A program made the translations under genes and the position numbers. A stretch of 64,000 nt of DNA. Origin: Sulfuricella denitrificans skB26. GTDB taxonomy: Bacteria > Pseudomonadota > Gammaproteobacteria > Burkholderiales > Sulfuricellaceae. Of the stretch, positions 56,235 to 64,000 are shown in pieces. The stretch is from positions 1,933,501 through 1,997,500 of the forward strand of contig NC_022357.1 in the NCBI RefSeq assembly GCF_000297055.2, read 5' to 3'. The notes below the pieces were generated by a model, which saw nothing but the letters and a program-made list of their open reading frames with translations, was not told where the DNA came from and searched no databases. Each line of letters opens with the position of its first letter. The stretch's first letter is position 1.

Positions 56235-56978
56235 ATGGACAAAACTAACACGACCCAATGCGAACTCACCCCTGCCGGACGATTGAAAAACCTGGCGGAC
56301 TGGGACAAAAATGTTGCCGCATGGCTTGCTGAGAAGGATGGCATCACTCTGACCGAAGCACATTGGGAAATCATCCTTATGATGCGCAAGTACTATGAGA
56401 CATATAACATTTCACCCATCCTTAAATTATTGAAACGGGAAATTCGGGAAAAACTGGATGCGCAGAAGGCAGAAAATGTCTATCTGGACAAGCTTTTCCC
56501 CAATGGCGTGCTGACCCAAGGCTCCAAAATCGCCGGCCTGCCTGTACCCATACTCGATGTTGAAATTGAAAAGCTTCCCGTAGCTAAAGCCAAACCTGCG
56601 GCGGAGCCTATAACCACACCTCCCGCACACAAACACTTCATCGGATCATTCGAATTTCAAGGCAAAGTTTATCCGGTGTATGAGAAAGGCAATCTGGCAA
56701 ATCTTGATGACTGGAGTGAACCCTTGGCCGAATTCATGGCACGTCAGGAAGGCATTAATCTCACACCTGCCCATTGGGAAATCATCCATTTCATGCGCCA
56801 GTTTTATTTCAAATATGGCATCAGCCCCATGGTCCGCTTACTTATGAAAAACATGCGTGACGAACTAGGCGCAAGCAAAGGCAGCGATGAGTACCTTTAC
56901 AAGCTCTTCCCGGGCGGCCCTTCACGGCAAGGCTCACGTATAGCCGGCCTGCCGGAACCGCAGGGTTGCATCGATTAG
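56235..56978 (+). CDS. Tandem DsrC/TusE-domain protein
   Basis: A 247-residue fusion of two DsrC-like domains. The first (about 10-100) has LADWDKNVAAWLAEKDGITL and AHWEIILMMRKYY; the second (about 130-247) has LDDWSEPLAEFMARQEGINL, AHWEIIHFMRQFYFKYGISP and ends AGLPEPQGCID. In DsrC the C-terminal arm carries two cysteines that bind sulfur. Here the inner one is replaced in both domains (QGS where DsrC has QAC) and only the second domain keeps the terminal Cys (C245), as in TusE. Two extra residues follow that Cys. GAGAGAGG precedes the ATG. Confidence 0.9.
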   Translation: MDKTNTTQCELTPAGRLKNLADWDKNVAAWLAEKDGITLTEAHWEIILMMRKYYETYNISPILKLLKREIREKLDAQKAENVYLDKLFPNGVLTQGSKIAGLPVPILDVEIEKLPVAKAKPAAEPITTPPAHKHFIGSFEFQGKVYPVYEKGNLANLDDWSEPLAEFMARQEGINLTPAHWEIIHFMRQFYFKYGISPMVRLLMKNMRDELGASKGSDEYLYKLFPGGPSRQGSRIAGLPEPQGCID

Positions 56979-57117
56979 CAAACACACGAGGAATCTTTCG
57001 CGGTAGTTCTCAACATGAATGGGGCAATATCCTTGCTGGCGGGTTCAGCCGCCAAGGTTCTCGCCCGCGATGAAAACACCACTGCCACCCATTTTCAAAA
57101 TGGAAAGACAGAAAAAA

Positions 57118-57207
57118 TTACTTCACTACCTGTTTCAACTGCTCCAGAATCGCCGGGTTCTCCAGCGTAGACACATCCTGGGTGATCTCCTCGCCCTTGG
57201 CCAAGGC
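57118..57207 (-). pseudogene. Orphan copy of the acs 3' end (89 bp, 85 identical to acs)
   Basis: On the minus strand this codes for the last 29 residues of acetyl-CoA synthetase ([16 protein letters not shown], then LKQVVK and a TAA stop). It aligns without gaps to 59828-59917 at a fixed offset of 2710 bases with four mismatches. The rest of acs is absent. It marks the left edge of the islet that separates it from acs. Confidence 0.85.
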
Positions 57208-57242
57208 ATCCCAGTTGGCCAAAATGTCAGACCAAAAATTGG

Positions 57243-57554
57243 TCATGCCGCAAGTTCAGTCAATACCTCTGGCCGTTTTTCAGCAATGGCGATAAGCGTT
57301 TTTGCTGCGCCGGAAGGTTGGCGTCGGCCTTGTTCCCACTCCTGGAGTGTGCGCACTGACACGCCCAGCAACGTTGCAAACTGTGACTGCGAAAGACCGG
57401 ATTTAATGCGTACCGCAACCACAGGCGAAACAGGAGCAACCGCTCCATTTCCAGCCAGCATTTCGCGAACGGACTGTTCAAGTTCAGCGCCAATATTGCG
57501 GGACGATTCCCATGCTTCTAACTCGGCGTCAGACAGCGGTTTTTTCGATGGCAT
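57243..57554 (-). CDS. HigA-type XRE antitoxin
   Basis: A 103-residue antitoxin-like repressor. The helix-turn-helix is in [20 protein letters not shown] and [19 protein letters not shown], near the C-terminus as in HigA-2 and MqsA-like antitoxins. AAGGAGATG precedes the ATG. It is downstream of the toxin gene on the same strand, but a MITE lies between them. With the toxin broken it may remain as a free regulator. Confidence 0.85.
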   Translation of the reverse strand: MPSKKPLSDAELEAWESSRNIGAELEQSVREMLAGNGAVAPVSPVVAVRIKSGLSQSQFATLLGVSVRTLQEWEQGRRQPSGAAKTLIAIAEKRPEVLTELAA

Positions 57555-57590
57555 CTTTCATCTCCTTCAATTTGTGACCAGCGATGGAAT

Positions 57591-57760
57591 CTAGCCCGGA
57601 TGTTTCATAAATTCGCGTGATGATTGCGCAGGATTTTGTTTTGTAGGGGGATTTTGTGAAAGAGTGGCGTAGTTACTCATATGCCCGACTGAACAAAATC
57701 TCCCTACGAAACATAAAGACAAGCAAGGGCACGCGTCAATTTATGAAACATCCGGGCTAG
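57591..57760. mobile_element. MITE-like palindromic insertion between toxin and antitoxin genes
   Basis: A 170-bp element with perfect 23-bp terminal inverted repeats (57591-57613 and 57738-57760), each beginning CTAGCCCGGATGTTTCAT when read inward. A second inner pair (GTTTTGTAGGGGGATTTTGT and its near complement) continues the palindrome, with a loop around 57659-57692. It codes for nothing itself. The target-site duplication is unclear; CTAG is self-complementary and could be it. I cannot assign the IS family. Confidence 0.8.
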
Positions 57761-58015
57761 GGCGCTCTTCGCATACAAAAACAGCAGCCAAACTTGCCCA
57801 TTCGTCAGCCGCGTAAAGTAAATCACACGAACACCGCCCGATTTACCTGAACCGGCCCGCGTCCAGCGCACTTTGCGCACCCCACCTGAATTCCTTACCA
57901 CGTCGCCTGCTTCTGGATTGTGGGCGATGAATGCAGCGAATTCACCACGCTCCCCCTCAGTCCAGTAATGCGGCCAGAGGCGCTGAAAAGTCGGGGTTTC
58001 AATCACCGTAAGCAT
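57704..58015 (-). CDS. HigB/RelE-type toxin, C-terminus replaced by MITE sequence
   Basis: A RelE-superfamily mRNA interferase gene reading LTVIETPTFQRLWPHYWTEG, EFAAFIAHNPEAGDVVRNSG, VRKVRWTRAGSGKSGGVRVI and VWLLFLYAKS. Family members continue with a basic C-terminal helix; here after YAKSA the frame enters the MITE and ends MFHKLTRALACLYVS. The start is ATG 58015, since the longer frame runs into the operator. The toxin is probably damaged. Confidence 0.75.
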   Translation of the reverse strand: MLTVIETPTFQRLWPHYWTEGERGEFAAFIAHNPEAGDVVRNSGGVRKVRWTRAGSGKSGGVRVIYFTRLTNGQVWLLFLYAKSALARMFHKLTRALACLYVS

Positions 58016-58021
58016 AAATAA

Positions 58022-58049
58022 ACTATACGTCAATGACGTATTTTGTCAA
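58022..58049 (-). promoter_or_regulatory. Toxin-antitoxin promoter with an embedded palindromic operator
   Basis: On the minus strand TTGACA (58049-58044) and TATAGT (58027-58022) are separated by 16 bases, a near-consensus sigma-70 promoter. The perfect palindrome ATACGTCA-A-TGACGTAT (58025-58041) covers the spacer and the -10, as expected for antitoxin autorepression. Confidence 0.75.
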
Positions 58050-58212
58050 GAATACATTAACGAGAAATTACTTCACAGCCATAACCCGCCGAATACAAGC
58101 ATCTGGCGTAAAGGAACCAGATGGGGTGCGCGTCGCGCACCCTGCAAATCCAATATTATTGGTGGTCTGGCCCAGAACATGCGGAATGCGGAGTTAGGCT
58201 GGATGCGTGATT

Positions 58213-58280
58213 GCAAGACCTAGCCCCGCTGACGCTTTAGTGACGCTTTAGCGCGTCCCTCTTGAATGTTAAGGTTAGCC
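58213..58280 (-). repeat. attC-like site 2, degenerate, after the membrane-protein cassette gene
   Basis: CGTCCCTCTTGA followed by a GTTAGCC box (58274-58280) matches the corresponding half of attC site 1. The other half is degenerate; instead GACGCTTTAG is repeated twice. The box overlaps the stop of the cassette gene at 58275. A GTTAGGC at 58193-58199 and a GGGTGCGCG/CGCGCACCC hairpin near 58111-58130 are in the gap up to the toxin gene, where I see no gene. Confidence 0.5.
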
Positions 58281-58985
58281 ACCGTTGGTACCCTCAAGAG
58301 CTTTCTGTACGAGTGCACCACGAATCTTCGTAAGTTCTTCCGTTCCCAGAATTGTACGGAGGCCTTGAATGATGCTTGCGATAGCCACGTCTTCAGACAG
58401 CGGCTTACCTTGCCATGAATCGCCCATACTCTCTCTTCCGAGAATATCCGCGAAAGTCTTATACATTTCTTCAATCTGCTTCTGGCGTGGCTCGCCATGT
58501 CCGGCATTGCGCAAGAACCAGTCACCGGCCCCGACGTTACGAAGTGCACCCTCGAATCCCTGAAGAACAGAATCAAGTTTAGTCGTTAGCCAAACAGCGT
58601 ATTTTCTGCGTAATGCGAAGAGATTCGTAGCGTGTGGCAACACCTCCTGTGTAGGTCCTTCTCGGAAAAGCGTGTCGAGAGTTTTGAATACCTCGGCGAT
58701 GTACTCCTCTGAGAAAGCGACATGCTTGTCAAAGGCAACATTTGCCATATGTGAGCTAGCACCTAGCGCAAATCGTTGCTGCACATCAAGGAGGAGCAAC
58801 TGGCGCTCGTGCGAGGAAAGGTCTCGCATTAGCTGGAACATGGCGACCACAAGGGAGCCAACTAGTGGAACTGCAGCTATTTCTTGGATTAGCGTGCTGT
58901 GTGGAAGGAGATAAAACGCCAGTAGCGATGACAAAAACAACACCGCAAGGCCAATGTAGATGCTACTGCTTGAGGGAGTGCGCAT
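58275..58985 (-). CDS. Cassette-borne membrane protein of unknown function
   Basis: A 236-residue protein I do not recognise. The N-terminus has two membrane helices (YIGLAVLFLSSLLAFYLLP and EIAAVPLVGSLVVAMFQL). The rest is soluble and helical (HERQLLLLDVQQRFALGASS; KYAVWLTTKLDSVLQGF). It starts ten bases after attC site 1 and ends on the next attC-like box, so it fits one integron cassette. A defence or stress role is possible but nothing in the sequence shows one. Confidence 0.65.
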   Translation of the reverse strand: MRTPSSSSIYIGLAVLFLSSLLAFYLLPHSTLIQEIAAVPLVGSLVVAMFQLMRDLSSHERQLLLLDVQQRFALGASSHMANVAFDKHVAFSEEYIAEVFKTLDTLFREGPTQEVLPHATNLFALRRKYAVWLTTKLDSVLQGFEGALRNVGAGDWFLRNAGHGEPRQKQIEEMYKTFADILGRESMGDSWQGKPLSEDVAIASIIQGLRTILGTEELTKIRGALVQKALEGTNGG

Positions 58986-58994
58986 TTTTTAAGT

Positions 58995-59054
58995 GGCTAA
59001 CGTTGAAGGTAAGAGGCGGCCGATAGGCCGTCCCTCTTGACCGAAAGGTTAGGC
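58995..59054 (-). repeat. attC site 1 (integron cassette recombination site)
   Basis: A 60-base imperfect palindrome after the exported-protein gene. On the minus strand it begins GCCTAAC (59054-59048) and ends GTTAGCC (59001-58995). Between are TCAAGAGGGACGGCC and GGCCGCCTCTTACC, which pair around TATC. This is the structure and the TCAAGAGGGAC core of chromosomal integron attC sites. Confidence 0.75.
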
Positions 59055-59073
59055 GGCACTCGGCGACGTTTGC

Positions 59074-59598
59074 TCACTTCTTACCTTGAGATGCTCGGAT
59101 AAGGTTTCGTAGCGCCTCGTGCAAACGATCATCGCTGAATACCTGAACACACGCCAGGCGCGCAAAGGTTTGATATGAGTACTTCTGTAGTTTAGGCAAG
59201 TCGCTTGCATCCAGCTTGTCGAGTGGGCGGCCTGCTTGCGACGCGTAGCTGAGATTTGAAAGTGCGTGTCCGTACGACAGCAGCGCCTTAATGTTGGCGG
59301 AAGAGAGCCCACTTGCGTTCAGGAAGTCAACCTGCTCCAGAAGGTAGCGGTGGGCAACAGGATTTTTGTCGTTGGCTTCGACGAACGAAACATGCAAACA
59401 CTGGGCATACTGCGGTGGCAGAGAGAACTGAAGCGCAATATCCGAGCCAGCATCAAACACTTCGGCCCGAGGCTTCACTTTTTTGAGTAGTGCGTCGACT
59501 TCTTGCTGTTGCTGTGCGAAAGCCGGGGTAGAAATTGCGAGAGCAAGCCCTACAATAACAGCAGCGACGGCACTTCTCGATTGAGCAATGGTGCGCAT
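59074..59598 (-). CDS. Cassette-borne exported protein of unknown function
   Basis: A 174-residue protein from ATG 59598, with a signal peptide (AAVIVGLALAISTPAFA). The mature part is helical (VDALLKKVKPRAEVFDAGSD; QYAQCLHVSFVEANDKNP; LSSANIKALLSYGHALSNL) and has two cysteines. I know no family. The start is chosen because a GTTAGAC cassette boundary lies 13-19 bases upstream, so upstream in-frame codons belong to attC. Site 1 lies 20 bases after the stop. Confidence 0.65.
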   Translation of the reverse strand: MRTIAQSRSAVAAVIVGLALAISTPAFAQQQQEVDALLKKVKPRAEVFDAGSDIALQFSLPPQYAQCLHVSFVEANDKNPVAHRYLLEQVDFLNASGLSSANIKALLSYGHALSNLSYASQAGRPLDKLDASDLPKLQKYSYQTFARLACVQVFSDDRLHEALRNLIRASQGKK

Positions 59599-59610
59599 AG
59601 TGGTTGTACC

Positions 59611-59630
59611 GTCTAACGTAAAGTTGACCC
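59611..59630 (-). repeat. Half attC site at the upstream cassette boundary
   Basis: On the minus strand GTCAACTTTACGTTAGAC matches the R' end of an attC site (GTTRRRY). The remaining half upstream is not recognisable, so the array is truncated here. No integrase gene is visible. Confidence 0.5.
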
Positions 59631-59773
59631 CAATAAAACGACCTAAAATTTCATTCGGTTGGTTTAAAAACATGCACCGACTCTAAACCCAATTTAAAAC
59701 CAAGAAAACCAAATAGTTATCAAGCATTTTTTCGACTTTCAACACCCAACCTGCCCACCCCTGCAACAAACAT

Positions 59774-59807
59774 AAAAAAAGCCGCCGAAAACCCCGGCGG
59801 CTTTTTT
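59774..59807. terminator. Bidirectional Rho-independent terminator after acs
   Basis: A perfect 7-bp stem (GCCGCCG at 59781-59787, CGGCGGC at 59795-59801) is flanked by A7 on one side and T6 on the other, the classic layout in both directions. It lies 20 bases after the acs stop. Confidence 0.9.
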
Positions 59808-59827
59808 CGTGCCCCACAAACAAGAAC

Positions 59828-61795
<1,968 letters not shown>

Positions 61796-61923
61796 GTTTT
61801 CTCCTCGAAGTTTTTGTTACGATGCAGTTGTTTGATGATATCGCTTTTGCGAATAGTTGCAAACTCACCAGGCTGTTCATCTGGAACTTATAGATAAGTT
61901 AACTGACATCTCATCATATCAAA

Positions 61924-64000
61924 ATGGATATTTCCCCGCAAAACACCCCCGAACAACTCATCGCGGCGGCGCTCAAGCTCAGCCGTTATGCCCGACGCCT
62001 GACCGAAAGCGATGCCGCCGCGCTCGACCGGCTTCATGCAACCCTGTTCATCCCCTGGGATACAGCGACGATGCAGGCCATCCTCGACGACTGCGCGATC
62101 GACGATGAAACATCGCTGAAGAAAGCTCTGCGCATTTTGCGCAAGCAGGTGATGCTGCGCCTGATCGTGCGTGACCTCGCCGGACTGGCCGACCTGCGCG
62201 AAGTCATGAGCACGGCCACTTTGCTGGCCGAAGTCACCACCCGCTTCGCCCTCTCCTGGCTCGACAACTGGCTGCGTAGCCAATACGGGCCTCCAGTCGG
62301 GGAAGAAAGCGGCAGCGAGCAAGATCTGGTTGTGGTCGGCATGGGCAAGCTCGGCGGCGGCGAGCTCAACGTCTCATCGGACATCGACCTGATCTTTGCT
62401 TACCCGGAAGAAGGCGAAACCACCGGACCGCGCAAAACCAGCAACCATGAATACTTCGCCCTGCTCGGCAAAAAGCTGATCGGTGCACTCAACGAAACCA
62501 CCCAGGACGGCTTTGTCTTCCGCGTCGACATGCGGTTAAGGCCTTATGGCGATTCCGGGCCGTTGGTCGGCAGTTTTTCCATGCTGGAAAACTACTATCT
62601 CACCCAGGGCAGGGAATGGGAGCGTTACGCCTGGATCAAGGGGCGACCTCTCACCGGCAGCCTGTACCAGGAACTGGCCGACATCCTGCGCCCGTTCGTG
62701 TTTCGCAAATACCTCGATTTCGGCGCCTTTGCCTCGATGCGCGGCCTGCACACCCAGATCCGCCAGGAAGTGAACCGGCGCGACATGCAGGACAACATCA
62801 AACTGGGACCGGGCGGCATACGCGAAATCGAGTTCATTGCCCAGGTGTTCCAGCTCATCCGCGGCGGCAAGGAAACCGACCTGCAGACCCGCTCCACCCT
62901 GGTGGCTCTCGACCTGATCGAACAGCGCAATCTGCTGCCGGCACAGGCCGTGACCGAACTGCGCAACGCCTACTTCTTCCTGCGCAACCTGGAGCACCGC
63001 CTGCAATACCTGGAGGACGCCCAGACCCAGACCCTGCCCGGCAGCGATGCCGACCGGCAGATTATTTCCTCCGCGATGGGCTACGCCGATTGGCCCGAAT
63101 TCCTGAAAACACTCGACACCCATCGCAACAAGGTAGAGCGCCATTTCGAACAAGTTTTCGCTGCGCCGCAAAGCGCTCAAGGCAATCACTCCCTGGCAGC
63201 CTTGTGGCAGGGCGCACCGGCCGATGAGGACGCAATCGCACTTCTCGCCGAACAGGGCTACCATCACCCCGCCGAGACTTGGCAACGACTCAGTCGGATC
63301 CGTGAAGGCAGCCGCTACAACCAGCTGCCGACCGAGAGCCGCACCCGCTTCGACTCACTCCTGCCGCCGCTGATCCAGGTCGCCTGCAATTTCTCCAACC
63401 CCGATGAAACCCTGGAGCGCATTCTCCATCTGGTGGAGAACATCAGCCGACGCGGCACCTACCTCGCCCTGCTGGTGGAATACCCACAGACCCTCAACCA
63501 GGTGGCCAAGCTGTGTAGCGCCAGCCCCTGGGTATCGGGCTACCTCACCCAGCACCCGATTTTGCTGGATGAACTGCTCGACACCCGCGAGCTTTACGCC
63601 AGGTACGACCGGGAAAAACTACGGAATGAGCTGAAAGATCTGCTGCACGCGGCTGAAGGCGACACCGAGCGGCAGATGGACATCATGCGCCACTTCAAGC
63701 AGGCACAAACATTCCGCCTCGTGGCACAGGATCTGGCCGGGGCGCTGCCGCTGGAAATCCTGTCCGACCAGCTCTCCGATCTGGCCGACATGATCCTGGA
63801 CGAAACCTTGCGCCTCGCCTGGGCCGGACTACGTGTCAAACACCGCGACACACCGCGCTTCGCCATCATCGCCTACGGCAAACTGGGCGGCAAGGAACTG
63901 GGCTATGCCTCCGACCTGGACATCATTTTTCTTTACGACGACGACTCCCCGGACGCTGCCGAGAACTACGCCAAATTGGCACAACGCATCAACAGCTGGA
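61924..64000 (+). CDS. glnE: Glutamine synthetase adenylyltransferase/removase (partial, 3' end outside window)
   Basis: GlnE adds and removes AMP on glutamine synthetase in response to PII. The 692 visible codons carry the first nucleotidyltransferase domain (VGMGKLGGGELNVSSDIDLI, about residues 137-160) and the start of the second (IAYGKLGGKELGYASDLDII, from about 648). LGPGGIREIEFIAQ lies between. The frame is open to base 64000; E. coli GlnE has 946 residues, so about a quarter is missing. ATG 61924 fits homologues but lacks a clear ribosome site. Confidence 0.95.
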   Translation, partial: MDISPQNTPEQLIAAALKLSRYARRLTESDAAALDRLHATLFIPWDTATMQAILDDCAIDDETSLKKALRILRKQVMLRLIVRDLAGLADLREVMSTATLLAEVTTRFALSWLDNWLRSQYGPPVGEESGSEQDLVVVGMGKLGGGELNVSSDIDLIFAYPEEGETTGPRKTSNHEYFALLGKKLIGALNETTQDGFVFRVDMRLRPYGDSGPLVGSFSMLENYYLTQGREWERYAWIKGRPLTGSLYQELADILRPFVFRKYLDFGAFASMRGLHTQIRQEVNRRDMQDNIKLGPGGIREIEFIAQVFQLIRGGKETDLQTRSTLVALDLIEQRNLLPAQAVTELRNAYFFLRNLEHRLQYLEDAQTQTLPGSDADRQIISSAMGYADWPEFLKTLDTHRNKVERHFEQVFAAPQSAQGNHSLAALWQGAPADEDAIALLAEQGYHHPAETWQRLSRIREGSRYNQLPTESRTRFDSLLPPLIQVACNFSNPDETLERILHLVENISRRGTYLALLVEYPQTLNQVAKLCSASPWVSGYLTQHPILLDELLDTRELYARYDREKLRNELKDLLHAAEGDTERQMDIMRHFKQAQTFRLVAQDLAGALPLEILSDQLSDLADMILDETLRLAWAGLRVKHRDTPRFAIIAYGKLGGKELGYASDLDIIFLYDDDSPDAAENYAKLAQRINSW

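Noticed and set aside
58034-58274. A further cassette gene between the toxin gene and attC-like site 2.
   Set aside because: No frame of useful length or domain; only hairpins and repeat pieces.

Overview
The window looks like a chromosomal segment of a GC-rich betaproteobacterium, probably a chemolithotroph in the Nitrosomonadales neighbourhood (Sulfuricella, Sideroxydans and similar). The reasons are the betaproteobacterial style of murI, orn, glnE and yhdP, several c-type cytochromes, DsrC and DsrE family proteins typical of sulfur oxidisers, and a large glycogen gene set. The taxonomic call is inference; no rRNA or tRNA gene is present to fix it.

Layout. 1-3.1 kb: tsaE (cut by the window edge), queG, a dihaem cytochrome c and murI. 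3.1-7.8 kb: a tightly coupled four-gene minus-strand operon with a corrinoid protein, a URO-D-family methyltransferase, a corrinoid-activating ferredoxin/ATPase and an HD-GYP sensor. 7.9-16 kb: a heavy-metal RND efflux operon (adaptor, pump, DUF3240, TolC) divergent from a copper-delivery set (membrane protein, SCO, PCuAC). 16-17.1 kb: a frameshifted DUF3135-like gene and an FKBP isomerase. 17.1-36 kb: glycogen metabolism (two GH57 enzymes, glgC, glgB, pgi, glgA, glgP, plus pgl), interrupted at 28.2-31.6 kb by an ECF sigma factor, an anti-sigma factor carrying a DsrE-like domain, a secreted DsrE-like protein and a porin. 36-49.4 kb: housekeeping and signalling genes (orn, M48 protease, cytochrome c, phhB, rsgA, ychJ, a GAF protein), an HDAC-type deacylase divergent from a Pat-like acyltransferase, a kinase, a DUF2934 protein with a histone-H1-like tail, tldD and a nitrilase. 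49.5-57 kb: yhdP, a lone GspE/PilB-type ATPase and a tandem DsrC protein. 57.1-59.9 kb: an islet bounded by an 89-bp repeat of the acs 3' end; it holds a toxin-antitoxin pair broken by a MITE and two genes arranged as integron gene cassettes with attC-like sites. 59.8-64 kb: acs and the start of glnE.

How it fits together. The glg genes make and degrade storage glycogen, feeding through pgi and pgl. The ECF operon and the DsrE/porin operon are divergent and share a DsrE-like fold, which suggests an envelope sulfur or thiol sensing module. The deacylase/Pat pair could control Acs through its C-terminal lysine. The corrinoid operon is an unassigned methyl-transfer system.

Repeats. Three kinds of short-unit palindromic repeat (two heptamer types and one nonamer type) sit in gaps between genes, often within a few bases of stop codons. 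One of them has run into the end of glgA.
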